A DNA stretch of 64,000 bases from Deltaproteobacteria bacterium (GTDB taxonomy: Bacteria; Lernaellota; Lernaellaia; JACKCT01). The translations under genes and the position numbers were made by a program. The stretch's first letter is position 1; each line of letters begins with the position of its first letter. The stretch covers positions 346,159-410,158 of the forward strand of contig JACKCT010000003.1 in assembly GCA_020633895.1 (NCBI GenBank), given 5' to 3'. Below are positions 32,641 through 41,320 of the stretch, in pieces. Under the pieces are notes generated by a model, which was not told the origin of the DNA, made no database searches, and saw nothing but the letters and a program-made list of their open reading frames with translations.

Positions 32641-34406
32641 GCGTTCTCCATGGCCGCCAGCAGGGACTCGGGGTCGGACGCCTCGGTGGACAACCCTTGC
32701 ACCGGAAGGTAGATCGACACCACCGTCGACGACGCGGCCGCGCTCGAGCCCTTGAACGACTCGAAACGCAAAATGCCGCCGAAGCCTTCCACGATCTTTT
32801 GGCAGATCGCCAGGCCCAGGCCCGTGCCCTTGCCCGGCGCCTTGGTGGTGAAAAACAACTCGAAGACCTTTTGCACGGCGTCCTTGGACAGGCCCGGCCC
32901 GTGGTCGCGCACATGCACCACCAGCACCGGTTCCCCCGCTTGAAATTCGGCTTTCGAGGACAGTGCGATACCACGTCTGGCCAGATCGGTAAACGCCGCG
33001 GTGTCCGTCCCGTGGTCCAAATCGACCAGCACGTATTCAAGCATCTTCATTTCGTCAAAGGACTCGACCCGCGCCGAAATGTCGATGCGCCCGCCCCCGC
33101 CCATCGCATGCACCGCGTTGACGATGATGTTGAGCAGGACCTGCTTGAACTGGGCCTCGTCGAGCATGAGCGTGGGCAAATCGCCGATCGTCTCGACATT
33201 GACCTGAACGCCGTCGAGTTGCCTCTGGTGGCGCATCACGTCCACGCATCGGCGCAGGAAACGCGCGATGTCCACCGGCTGCGCCAGGGGCGGCTCGGGG
33301 CGGGAGTACACCAGCAACTCCTTCATGATGCGGTCGATGCGCGCGATCTCCGACTGGATCAGTTCCAAAATCTCCGCCGCTTCCGGGTCGTCCTTGATCG
33401 AGGATTCGAGCACGTTGAGATAGTTGTAGATCGCCCCCAACGGATTGCCGACCTCGTGGGCCACGCTCGCCGCCACCCGCCCCACGTACGCCAAGCGGTC
33501 CTGCTGGACGACCTGGCGCTCGGCCAGTTCAAGCTGCTCGCTGGTCTTGCGCAACGACAGCCGCTGCTGCGTGACCGTCAGATTCGACTTGGCCAGATGC
33601 TCCTGCAGCCGATGCAGCGCGGCGGCCAGCTTCGCCATCTCGTTGCCGCCCTTGGCGCGGATGCGATAGTTCAGGTCGCCCTCGCGGATGCGGTCGGTGG
33701 CGCGGGTCAGATTTTCCAGCGGCTCAATCACCAGCCGCACCAGCACGATGGACCCCACCAGCACCGTCACCAACGCGGTGAGCAACGCGTAGAGCGTCAG
33801 CAGGCGCTTGGCCCCCTGCTGGGCCATGATCACGTCGTCCATCGCCAGCGAAAACTGCACCGCCGCGACGATCTTGTCGCCCAGAAACAACGGGCCCATG
33901 ACGATGACCTCGTCGCGCTCGTCCAATCCGGACGCGCCCATCGCGGGAACGTAGCGGCGCACGATCTCCCCTTGGTCGAAAACCAGGCTCAAGTCGGGAT
34001 CGGACATCGTTTGGCCGATCATGTCGTACCGCAGGTGGGCCAGGACCTCGCCGTTCCCGTTGACGATGAAGACGTTGGGCAGTTGGTGGTTGTTGGCGAA
34101 GACCTGAAGCATGTTGACCAGTTGAGCCTGGTCCGAATCGCCCATGATGAGGGTGCGTTGGGGGCCCCATTGCAGGGTGAGCATGCTCTGGAGATTGGAA
34201 AGCATGTGCTGGCCCATGATGAACTTCATCTGGATGAAATTGCGTTCGGAGAGCTTGAGCCAGACGGTGCCCAAGGCCAGGATGAAAACGATCGTCAGCG
34301 CGATCATGAACGCGATCAACTGCGTTCGCAGCCCCACCCGAGGCAGTCGCGCCAACAGGGGAGTCATGCCGGAAGCCGCCGGGGCCTGGTCGTTGCGCTT
34401 GGTCAT
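32637..34406 (-). CDS. Sensor histidine kinase paired with the PilR-like regulator
   Basis: A 589-residue kinase. Two membrane helices (about 30-50 and 203-226) bracket a periplasmic sensor domain; HAMP about 227-280; dimerisation and phospho-acceptor His317 (VAHEVGNPLGAIYN); ATPase domain with N box (NIIVNAVHAMGG, about 422-433), G1 DHGPGLS and G2 GTGLGLAIC. Unlike classical PilS, which has six N-terminal helices and a PAS domain, this protein has a single periplasmic domain, so it is closer to other NtrB-type sensors. Coupled to the regulator gene. The stimulus is unknown. Confidence 0.92.
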   Translation of the reverse strand: MTKRNDQAPAASGMTPLLARLPRVGLRTQLIAFMIALTIVFILALGTVWLKLSERNFIQMKFIMGQHMLSNLQSMLTLQWGPQRTLIMGDSDQAQLVNMLQVFANNHQLPNVFIVNGNGEVLAHLRYDMIGQTMSDPDLSLVFDQGEIVRRYVPAMGASGLDERDEVIVMGPLFLGDKIVAAVQFSLAMDDVIMAQQGAKRLLTLYALLTALVTVLVGSIVLVRLVIEPLENLTRATDRIREGDLNYRIRAKGGNEMAKLAAALHRLQEHLAKSNLTVTQQRLSLRKTSEQLELAERQVVQQDRLAYVGRVAASVAHEVGNPLGAIYNYLNVLESSIKDDPEAAEILELIQSEIARIDRIMKELLVYSRPEPPLAQPVDIARFLRRCVDVMRHQRQLDGVQVNVETIGDLPTLMLDEAQFKQVLLNIIVNAVHAMGGGGRIDISARVESFDEMKMLEYVLVDLDHGTDTAAFTDLARRGIALSSKAEFQAGEPVLVVHVRDHGPGLSKDAVQKVFELFFTTKAPGKGTGLGLAICQKIVEGFGGILRFESFKGSSAAASSTVVSIYLPVQGLSTEASDPESLLAAMENA

Positions 34407-34480
34407 CGTCAGGGTCGGTAGCGTAGCATCGCGGGCGGCGATGGAACAGGGGCGACGGGGGTGGCACCGATTCAGAGAAT

Positions 34481-34519
34481 GTCATCCCGAACGAAGTGAG
34501 GGATCTCTCGTTCGTTGTT
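34481..34519 (+). repeat. 39 bp dispersed repeat (gtcatcccga type), copy 1
   Basis: It matches 45515-45553 in the same orientation with three mismatches. Both copies continue GGATCTCTCGTTCGTTGTT. The first half resembles the outer end of the 103 bp inverted-repeat elements at 49835 and 55100. Confidence 0.75.
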
Positions 34520-34584
34520 CGAGAGGATTGCGATGGGACAGAGCCCCAAGCGTAAGCGCGGGGTTGTCGAGCCTTTCGATTCAA

Positions 34585-34622
34585 CGAACGCTCTGGACCG
34601 CTTGCTGACGCGCGCGGCTCTG
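34585..34622 (+). repeat. 38 bp dispersed repeat, copy 1
   Basis: It starts cgaacgc and ends gcgcggctctg, and matches 53719-53756 with one mismatch in the same orientation. Lies between pilD and the sensor kinase; the whole 247 bp gap 34407-34653 is repeat-like and holds no gene. Confidence 0.8.
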
Positions 34623-34653
34623 TCGGACACACGACGGACACAGGGAAGAGGCG

Positions 34654-35601
34654 CTATCCCCCCATCCCCAGATACCAATTCACCAACTCCGGCCCGGCGA
34701 CCATGAACACCACGGCGCCCAGGGCGAGGAAGGGGCCGAAGGGCAACATCGCCCGCGACTCGTGGCGGCGCAGGACGACGAGCGTCAAGCCGATGGTCGC
34801 GCCCACGAATGACGCCAGCAACAGGATCGCGATCACCCCCTTCCAGCCGAAGAACGCGCCGAGCATCGCCAACATCTTCACGTCGCCGAATCCCATGCCC
34901 TCGCGTTTGGTCAGCAGGTAGTAACCCTTGCCGACCAGATACGGGATGCCCCCGCCCACCAGGACGCCGATCGCCGCCTCGGTGAACGTCACCGGCAGCA
35001 CCCACGTCGCCAGCAGCCCCAGGGGAATACCCGGCAGGACGATCTCGTCGGGGATCTCGAAGATGGCGATGTCCACGCCGGTGATGACCACGAGGGAGGC
35101 AAAGATGATCGAATAGATCCCGCCGACCACCAGGCCGAACTTGAGCACGAGAAACGCGAACGCCAGGCCCGTCAGCAGTTCGACCGTCGGATAGATGGGG
35201 CTGATCTTCAGGCCGCAATGACGGCATTTGCCGCCGAGCATGAGCCACGCGCCGATGGGGATGTTGTCAAACCAGGCGATCTGGTTTTTGCATTGGGGGC
35301 ATCGGGACCGGGGTTTGGAAATGGTCACTTTTTCTTGGCGCATCTCGTCGATCATGGCCTGGGCCTTGGCGGGGTCCTCGTCCAGGGCTTCGATGATCTC
35401 GGCGCGCAGGGTGTCGTCACCTGAGTTGTATTGCTGGACGATGGAAATGACCGGCAGGCGCGAGATGCACACATTCAAAAAGCTGCCGATCACCGCGCCG
35501 AGCAGGAAGGCCGTCCCGGCGACGAACATGAGCATCAGCGGATCGCCGGCCACGTCGGCGCCGTAGATTTCGGCGATGAGGGGCAGGTGCGAGGTGAGCA
35601 T
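34654..35601 (-). CDS. pilD: Prepilin peptidase / N-methyltransferase
   Basis: A 315-residue inner-membrane aspartic protease (family A24). N-terminal GSFLNVCISRLP (39-50) is the methyltransferase-domain signature; the zinc cysteines are Cys101, Cys104, Cys126 and Cys129 (RCPQC, KCRHCG). Catalytic aspartates are expected at Asp177 (ITGVDIAIFEIPD) and Asp240 (GMGFGDVKM). Residues about 51-97 form a charged helical insertion between the two N-terminal motifs, longer than usual. It would process all class III signal proteins in this window. About eight membrane segments are expected. Four bases separate it from the small membrane protein upstream. Confidence 0.95.
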   Translation of the reverse strand: MLTSHLPLIAEIYGADVAGDPLMLMFVAGTAFLLGAVIGSFLNVCISRLPVISIVQQYNSGDDTLRAEIIEALDEDPAKAQAMIDEMRQEKVTISKPRSRCPQCKNQIAWFDNIPIGAWLMLGGKCRHCGLKISPIYPTVELLTGLAFAFLVLKFGLVVGGIYSIIFASLVVITGVDIAIFEIPDEIVLPGIPLGLLATWVLPVTFTEAAIGVLVGGGIPYLVGKGYYLLTKREGMGFGDVKMLAMLGAFFGWKGVIAILLLASFVGATIGLTLVVLRRHESRAMLPFGPFLALGAVVFMVAGPELVNWYLGMGG

Positions 35602-35605
35602 GGGT

Positions 35606-35779
35606 TTAGAAGAACCCCGGGACGAACAGGCTCACCGCCCCCGCCGCCGCGACCAGCACGCCGATCGGCGCCAGCGCCGCCAAGAGGCCGCCGACAATCC
35701 CGCCGACGCGATGGGACAGGTCGATGCCCGCCGCGATCATCGCGACTCCCGCGAGGGTGCATCCCAGGGCGGCGGCCAT
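35606..35779 (-). CDS. Small hydrophobic membrane protein (57 residues)
   Basis: A short gene between the GT-C glycosyltransferase and pilD. It reads MAAALGCTLAGVAMIAAG at the start and ends AVSLFVPGFF, with two predicted membrane helices separated by a turn with DLSHR. The ATG at 35779 or the GTG at 35785 (GTGA overlap with the upstream stop) can serve as start; the stop lies 4 bases before pilD. Tight packing in the operon and a clean hydrophobic pattern support it as real. No family is recognised. Confidence 0.65.
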   Translation of the reverse strand: MAAALGCTLAGVAMIAAGIDLSHRVGGIVGGLLAALAPIGVLVAAAGAVSLFVPGFF

Positions 35780-35781
35780 GC

Positions 35782-37431
35782 TCACGACGCGTCCTCCTTT
35801 GCCGGCGGCACGCGCACCGCGATCACGTCTCCGGCCGACACCGGCGTTTCATATTTGTGCAGCAACTTGAACCCCTTGAACGCGTCGGGGGCGGACCATT
35901 GCTGATAGAGCACGATCACGCCCTGGTGGTCGATGACGACCGTTACGCCCATTTCGCGCAGCGCCTGGACGAAGCGCTTTTCCTTCATCGCCTCCAGGAT
36001 GCGCGGATTGACCACGCCGTCCAGGTTCACGACCCGGCGACCGGCGTACGCGCCGATGATACCGGAATTGAACGCGCCGATCACATCGTCCGGGCCGATC
36101 CAATTCGCCTGCCCGTTCGCCACTTCTCGGCTGACTTGCAGATAGACGTTTTGCCAGGGGTGAAAGCCCCGGTCGATGACCTTCGGGATATTGAGCGCCA
36201 GATTCGCGCCGACGAAGACAAACGTGACGCCGATCGCGACGCGCCGGGCGGTCCGGCCCGTGAAGGCATGGGGGATGAACGCGCCGACGCGGGCGATGAG
36301 CAGGGCCATCAGGGCCGTGATCGGCGGGAAATACCAGAACTTCTGCGTCCCGAAGTAGAGGCTGTAGAAACCCCAGATGAACGTCGCGAACAGCACCATC
36401 GGCCAAGGCACCCGCCCGGCGACTTTTTCCCCCCGCCCGCGCACGGCGAACACCAGACCCAGCGCGACGCCGATGCCCAATACGATCCAGAAGACCGAAA
36501 CACCGCCCGTCAGGCGCAAAAACTGGTCGTAAAATCCCTGGCGGAACGAGGCCGTCAGGCTGTCCAGGGCGCTCACGGTCTCGTCCGTGACCGCCTCCCG
36601 GCCGCGAAAGGCGAGAACCTTGCCCGAGTCCTGCCAGATGGTGCCGAACTTCGCCAGATTGAAGGCCAACCAAGGAAGCACCACCGCCCACGCCGTCACG
36701 CCCACGCGCCACGCCCGCTGCCACCGACGGCGCCAGGCGTCCGCGCCCGTCGCCCCCTCCACCGGCCGCAGGACAATGAACGACAGCACGATCACGCCCA
36801 GCAGGCCGTGGTCCGTTCGCGACAGGAACGCCAGACCCAGCGCCGCGCCGATCGCGATCAGGCGGCGATTGGAATCGGCCTCGGTCCGCCAATCCAGGTA
36901 GAGCAGCAGCGCCGTCAGGTGCGTGACCAAGGCCAGCGGCGCTTCCACGCCCATCATCTCCGTGCCCAGCACGAACGGGTTGAGCGCCCAGAACAGCACC
37001 GCCAAAACCGGCGCGAAGGCGACGCCGGGCGCCACATGACGCCGGGCGATGGTGAACAGCAGCCATGCTCCCGCCGCTCCGAAGGCGATCTCCAGCAACA
37101 AGAGGCCGCGCAGCACCCTCGTCGGGTCGTCGCCCAGGACCGCCGTCACCAGCAGCGTCGGGATCATCCAGAGGGGATGGAAGCCGTTGGTTTCGATAAC
37201 GCCGTCGAAACTCAGCCCGTGGCCGGCCAGCAGGTTCTTGGCGATCTGGGAGTAATAAAAGGTGTCGTCGGCAACGAAAGTGGGCAGCAAGCGATCCAAC
37301 GGCCAGGACCAGACCCAAAGGCGGATCGCCGCACCGACAGCCAGCACCGCCAACGCCGCGTAGCGCCAATAAGCGTCTTGGACCGAAACATCGGCCGGGA
37401 CGGAATGCGTCGCGTGGTCGTTGTCGGGCAC
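35782..37431 (-). CDS. GT-C fold integral-membrane glycosyltransferase (ArnT/PMT-like)
   Basis: A 549-residue polytopic protein with about ten membrane helices. The first periplasmic loop has the GT-C acidic motif (FVADDTFYYSQIAKNLLAG, about 50-70), followed by GFHPLWMIP, the pattern seen in lipid-phosphosugar-dependent glycosyltransferases. The C-terminal 150 residues are a soluble periplasmic domain. The GTG at 37431 is chosen because GGAAG lies 6 bases upstream. First gene of an operon with the 57-residue protein and pilD (promoter at 37505-37533). Glycosylation of pilins or cell-surface lipid is a possible role, from context only. Confidence 0.85.
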   Translation of the reverse strand: MPDNDHATHSVPADVSVQDAYWRYAALAVLAVGAAIRLWVWSWPLDRLLPTFVADDTFYYSQIAKNLLAGHGLSFDGVIETNGFHPLWMIPTLLVTAVLGDDPTRVLRGLLLLEIAFGAAGAWLLFTIARRHVAPGVAFAPVLAVLFWALNPFVLGTEMMGVEAPLALVTHLTALLLYLDWRTEADSNRRLIAIGAALGLAFLSRTDHGLLGVIVLSFIVLRPVEGATGADAWRRRWQRAWRVGVTAWAVVLPWLAFNLAKFGTIWQDSGKVLAFRGREAVTDETVSALDSLTASFRQGFYDQFLRLTGGVSVFWIVLGIGVALGLVFAVRGRGEKVAGRVPWPMVLFATFIWGFYSLYFGTQKFWYFPPITALMALLIARVGAFIPHAFTGRTARRVAIGVTFVFVGANLALNIPKVIDRGFHPWQNVYLQVSREVANGQANWIGPDDVIGAFNSGIIGAYAGRRVVNLDGVVNPRILEAMKEKRFVQALREMGVTVVIDHQGVIVLYQQWSAPDAFKGFKLLHKYETPVSAGDVIAVRVPPAKEDAS

Positions 37432-37504
37432 CGTGATCTTCCGTCCGGACCGCGCCGGTGGGCGTGGAAAACAAATTGGAAAACAAAAACGTCGGGAACG
37501 GGTG

Positions 37505-37533
37505 TGTATACCAAGATCCGCCGGGGCGCACAA
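37505..37533 (-). promoter_or_regulatory. Promoter for the GT-C/pilD operon
   Basis: On the minus strand TTGTGC (37533-37528), 17 bp spacer, TATACA (37510-37505). The leader is about 65 bases. Confidence 0.55.
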
Positions 37534-37622
37534 CGCACGGAGCGCAATTGCCCCTTGCCCGCGAGGCCGCGCGGGTGTAAGCCTAGACGGCAATCTGAAT
37601 GGCCATTCAGGAGAGTGACGCC

Positions 37623-38183
37623 GTGTTTGACGAATTGCGAAATGAAATGCTTTCCATGGAAACTCCCCTTGCCGGCAAGGAGGATTGGGAGCCGATTCCC
37701 GTCCCCAAGAGCATCGGATTAGGACGATCGTTCGTTTCGGGAGATCCGGACGGGGACGGCCTGCGGCTGCGTTACTTCAGACGCAAGTCCGACGGCGCCT
37801 TTATGGCGCGGGTTTGGTTCGGGCCGAACGCGGAGGGTCCGCCCCTTTGCGCTCACGGCGGGTCCATGGCGGCGATGCTGGACGAGGCGATGGGGTCCGC
37901 GGCGTGGATCGCGGGGCATACGGTCGTGGCGGCGCGGCTGACGCTGGAATTCAAGGAGATGCTGCCCCTGGGCCGGGAAGTGACGGTGGAGGCCTGGGTC
38001 GAATCGGTGCACGGCCGCAAGGTCGCCACCGAGGGGCGCATCGTCTCCGACGACGGCACCGTGCATGCCATCGGCGAGGGCCTGTTCATCCAGGTCAACC
38101 TGGAACGCTTCGCCGACCTGGGCGACCTGGCCCAGAAAAAATGGGGCGCGATGAGCGAGAAGAAGTCGCTGGGCGCGGAGTGA
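37623..38183 (+). CDS. Hotdog-fold thioesterase (PaaI/4HBT-like)
   Basis: A 186-residue protein with the single-hotdog pattern: the catalytic-helix stretch HGGSMAAMLDEAMGSAAW (about 86-103), then strands VVAARLTLEFKEMLPLGREV and KVATEGRIVSDDGTVHAIGEG. The family cleaves acyl-CoA or related thioesters; the acyl group is unknown. The GTG at 37623 follows AGGAG by 9 bases and is preferred; an in-frame ATG at 37599 has no ribosome site. The gene is divergent from the GT-C operon and is followed by an inverted-repeat element. Confidence 0.83.
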   Translation: MFDELRNEMLSMETPLAGKEDWEPIPVPKSIGLGRSFVSGDPDGDGLRLRYFRRKSDGAFMARVWFGPNAEGPPLCAHGGSMAAMLDEAMGSAAWIAGHTVVAARLTLEFKEMLPLGREVTVEAWVESVHGRKVATEGRIVSDDGTVHAIGEGLFIQVNLERFADLGDLAQKKWGAMSEKKSLGAE

Positions 38184-38205
38184 AAATAAGTAAGATTCGG
38201 TCGTC

Positions 38206-38311
38206 GGGTGCCACACTCTTAGCCCGGCGCAGTCGGGCAAGGGTGTGAACCAAGATATCGAAACCAGGCACACCTTTCCGTCGACGATGTCGACGTAAAA
38301 GTGTGGCACCC
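38206..38311 (+). mobile_element. 106 bp MITE-like element with 12 bp terminal inverted repeats
   Basis: Perfect 12 bp ends (gggtgccacact at 38206-38217, agtgtggcaccc at 38300-38311). Inside are a hairpin near 38221-38240 and a 7 bp palindrome (cgtcgac/gtcgacg near 38279-38295). Its right 43 bp recur alone at 5306-5348 and 45775-45817. It holds no gene and no transposase is nearby. It looks like a non-autonomous element. Confidence 0.75.
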
Positions 38312-38344
38312 AAACCCGCCGCGCGGCTTTGTAACCCTCCTCCC

Positions 38345-38374
38345 TTTACCAAATCCGCCTCTCTCCCGCATAAT
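38345..38374 (+). promoter_or_regulatory. Promoter for the GT/coiled-coil gene, near-leaderless
   Basis: TTTACC (38345-38350), 18 bp spacer, CATAAT (38369-38374). Transcription would start at about 38381, two bases before the ATG at 38383; no ribosome site precedes the ATG. Confidence 0.5.
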
Positions 38375-38382
38375 CCCCCGTT

Positions 38383-41262
38383 ATGAAACGGAAAATCTTG
38401 TTGGTGACGTGCGAGCGCATGCCGACGCCGGGGCAGCCGGTGACGGGCGGCGCCTTGCGGGTGCATGGTCTGGCGAAGGGGCTGGAAGCCCACGGGCACG
38501 AGGTCTTGGTCTCGATGCCCAAGGAGGTGCTCGAAAAGGGCGCCTCCAAGGCCGACAAGGCCCTCGCCCACACGCCGGAGAAAGTGGCGGACGTCATCTT
38601 CGACGTCATGCCCGACGTGGTGATCATCGAGCAGTGGGGCCTGGCCACCTACCTGCCCAAGATGGACATCCCGCTGGCTATCGACCTGCACGGCCCCTTG
38701 AGCCTGGAAAACAGCTTCAAGGAATCGGGCAACTTCCGCACCGACGCCATCACCAAGATCGAATCCCTCGCCAAGGCCGATCTGCTCATCGTCCCCGGAC
38801 GCGCGCAAAAGCAATACTTCCTCACCTGGGCGCTGCTCGGCGGCGCCGATCCCAAGAACCCGCCCTTCATGGTCACGCCGGTGAGCATGGACAAAGTCAC
38901 CGCCAAGCGTCGCGCGGGGGATCCGCCCCGGCTGGTGTTCGGCGGGGCCACCTGGCCTTGGATCGACCCCTTCCCCGGCCTGACCATCGCCGCGAAGACC
39001 GCCGACAAGATCAAGGGTGCCGAGGTGTCGCTCTATGTCGGCGCGCCGAAGCTGGCCGAGGACCATCCCCTCTACGCGATTAATAAGGGAGTGCATCGGG
39101 ACTATCGGGACCGGCTCAAGGGGCATAAGTCGGTCAAGTATCACGAACTGATCCCCCACGCCGAATTGATGAAGGTCTACGCGGGGGCCCGGGCGGCGCT
39201 GGACATCTACAAGCCTAACCCGGAGCGGGACCTGGCCTTTTCCACGCGCACGGTCGAATACCTCTGCCGGGGCCTGCCGGTGATCACGTCGGAGAATATG
39301 GAACTGGCCGAGCCGGTGGCGCGCTATGACGCCGGATGGGTCGTGGACGCGAATGACGAGAAGGCGATCGCCCAGGCCGTTCGCGAGGCCCTGGCCGACG
39401 CCAAGCTCGCCGCGAAAAAGAGCGAGAACGCCTCGCGCCTGGGCAGCGAGTTGTTCAACCACAAAACCGCCACGGCCTCCCTGGCCGCGTGGATCGAGGA
39501 ACCCAAGACCCGTCCCAAGGGCGACAGCCTGCTCGCCGATTTTCGCGACTACTACCGCAAGGAATCGGTGGCGCTCATCGACGCGGCACGGGACGACGTC
39601 GCCAAGGTCAACGAGCAGATGCACGGCCTCTCACTCGAATACCAAAGCCAGCTTTCCGCCAAGGACCAGCGCTACGAAACACTCGCCGCCGATATGCGCA
39701 AGCGGGCGTCGGATTACGACGAGCAGATCCGCCAGATGGTCAAGGAACACCAGGATCAGCAATCCGAGCACCGCTCCGAACTGCGTCGCCAATCCGAACG
39801 CATCGACGAGTTGCAGCGGGATCGGGACGCCAAGTTGCAGGATCTGGATCGGGAGCATCGGGCGGTTGTCAAGCGCCTGGAAGACGAACTCAAGAAGCTC
39901 AACACCGAGCAGGAAAAGACCCGCAAGGCCCACATCGACGAGATCAAGGCCCTGGTCGACAAGCACGAGAAAGCCCTCGCCGAAGCCCGCAAGGAAGGCG
40001 CCGATCGGGCGGAGAAGCTGGAGAAGCGCTTCGCCGACGAGGTCGCCAAACGCGACGAGGCCAAGGAGGAATGGGCGGCCGAGCTCAAGCAGGTCAATCG
40101 GGAGAAGAACGAGGCCGTCACCAGGTCCGACGAAAAGATCGCCGAACTGGTCAAGACGCACGAGGCCGAGGTGCTGCGTCTGCGCACGACGCACGACGAC
40201 GAGACCAAGGAGATGCAGCGCAAATTCACCCGCGAGACCGAAACGCGGGAGGATCAGGTCAAGGAGCTTCAGACCGAACTCAAACGCGTGAACCGGGAAG
40301 CCCAGACCGCGCAAAAAGACCACGCCAAGGAGATCAAGGCCCTGGGCGCCAAGCACGAGAAGGAACTCGTCGCCGCGGCCAAGAAGGCGGAAAAAGAGAT
40401 CGAAAAGCGCGACGCCCAGATCGCCAAGATGGCCGAGCGCATCGACGAGACGATGAAAGAGGCGCAAAAGCGCATCGAGAAAATGGAAGAGATGCATGCG
40501 AAGGCCATCGAGGCGCGCGAGGAGGAGGCCAAGGCGATGAAGGCGCAGGAAAACGAGCTGCTCGAACAACTCAAGGCGGCCCAGGAGGCGCTGGTCGCCA
40601 AGGACAAAGAGCTCGAATCCGCCGCCGCCCGAACGGGAGCCGTGCAGGAAGAGCTGGCCGCCGCCCGCAACGAGTTGGACGCCCGGCAGGAGGCCATCGA
40701 CACCCTCAAGAAGCAGCACGACGAGCTCAACGCCGAGATCAAGGCCAAGTTCACCGAGATCGACCGCATCGTCTCGGAGAAAGAGGCGTTCGTGCAGGCG
40801 GCCAAGGATCGATTCAAGGGCCTGGAACAGCGCATCGCCGACCAGACCACGGCCATCAACGAGAACCAAAAAGAACTGCACAAGACGCAGGAGCAACTCA
40901 AGAAGGCCAGCGGCGATCTGGCGGCCACGTCGCGAAATTACGCCCTGGCCACGGCGGACCTGGACAAGGTCACGCGCCACTCGGCGAATCTGGAAGGCGA
41001 GTTGCAGACGCTGCGTCGCAACTATGCGCTGGCCGAGCGGCTGCTGTTGGACTTGGAGGGCGACGAGGCCATCCGCGCCCGCCTGCGACGCAAGCGCAAG
41101 GCCTACAAATACGCCGTCAACCTGCCCAAGCTCGGCGCCATCTGGTCGGTCAACCTGGCCAACAACCTCTACATGGAATGGTGGCAGCGCCGCAAAGGCG
41201 TCACCATCTTTCCCGGCACGCAAAAGGCCAACGGCCACGAGGATACGCACGCGGTGGGGTAA
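38383..41262 (+). CDS. GT4-like glycosyltransferase fused to a long coiled coil (959 residues)
   Basis: Residues 1-370 form a GT-B glycosyltransferase: N-terminal domain with LVTCERMPTPGQPVTGGALRV..., C-terminal domain with LVFGGATWPW, an ALDIYKPNPERDLAFSTRTVEYLCRGLPVIT donor-site region and GWVVDANDEKAIAQAV. Residues about 375-885 are an almost unbroken coiled coil rich in Glu, Lys, Ala and Arg (for example EKLEKRFADEVAKRDEAKEE). The last 75 residues are a basic segment with aromatic clusters (NLANNLYMEWWQRRKG). GT-B enzymes use nucleotide sugars; the acceptor is unknown. The single long gene has no break, so the fusion is native. Only the promoter at 38345 precedes it. Confidence 0.87.
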   Translation: MKRKILLVTCERMPTPGQPVTGGALRVHGLAKGLEAHGHEVLVSMPKEVLEKGASKADKALAHTPEKVADVIFDVMPDVVIIEQWGLATYLPKMDIPLAIDLHGPLSLENSFKESGNFRTDAITKIESLAKADLLIVPGRAQKQYFLTWALLGGADPKNPPFMVTPVSMDKVTAKRRAGDPPRLVFGGATWPWIDPFPGLTIAAKTADKIKGAEVSLYVGAPKLAEDHPLYAINKGVHRDYRDRLKGHKSVKYHELIPHAELMKVYAGARAALDIYKPNPERDLAFSTRTVEYLCRGLPVITSENMELAEPVARYDAGWVVDANDEKAIAQAVREALADAKLAAKKSENASRLGSELFNHKTATASLAAWIEEPKTRPKGDSLLADFRDYYRKESVALIDAARDDVAKVNEQMHGLSLEYQSQLSAKDQRYETLAADMRKRASDYDEQIRQMVKEHQDQQSEHRSELRRQSERIDELQRDRDAKLQDLDREHRAVVKRLEDELKKLNTEQEKTRKAHIDEIKALVDKHEKALAEARKEGADRAEKLEKRFADEVAKRDEAKEEWAAELKQVNREKNEAVTRSDEKIAELVKTHEAEVLRLRTTHDDETKEMQRKFTRETETREDQVKELQTELKRVNREAQTAQKDHAKEIKALGAKHEKELVAAAKKAEKEIEKRDAQIAKMAERIDETMKEAQKRIEKMEEMHAKAIEAREEEAKAMKAQENELLEQLKAAQEALVAKDKELESAAARTGAVQEELAAARNELDARQEAIDTLKKQHDELNAEIKAKFTEIDRIVSEKEAFVQAAKDRFKGLEQRIADQTTAINENQKELHKTQEQLKKASGDLAATSRNYALATADLDKVTRHSANLEGELQTLRRNYALAERLLLDLEGDEAIRARLRRKRKAYKYAVNLPKLGAIWSVNLANNLYMEWWQRRKGVTIFPGTQKANGHEDTHAVG

Positions 41263-41320
41263 GCCGGGTAGTCCCGGCGGACTGTCGGATGCTTCGCATC
41301 CTGGACGCTGGCGCGGGGTT
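41263..41320 (+). repeat. Dispersed post-stop hairpin repeat, copy 2
   Basis: Starts right after the stop at 41262 and matches 5045-5105: gtcccggcggact, then ggatgc-ttc-gcatcc hairpin, then acgctggcgcg. The region up to 41532 is further repeat material (see 41380-41405 and a repeat tail ending at 41521) and carries no gene. Confidence 0.8.
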
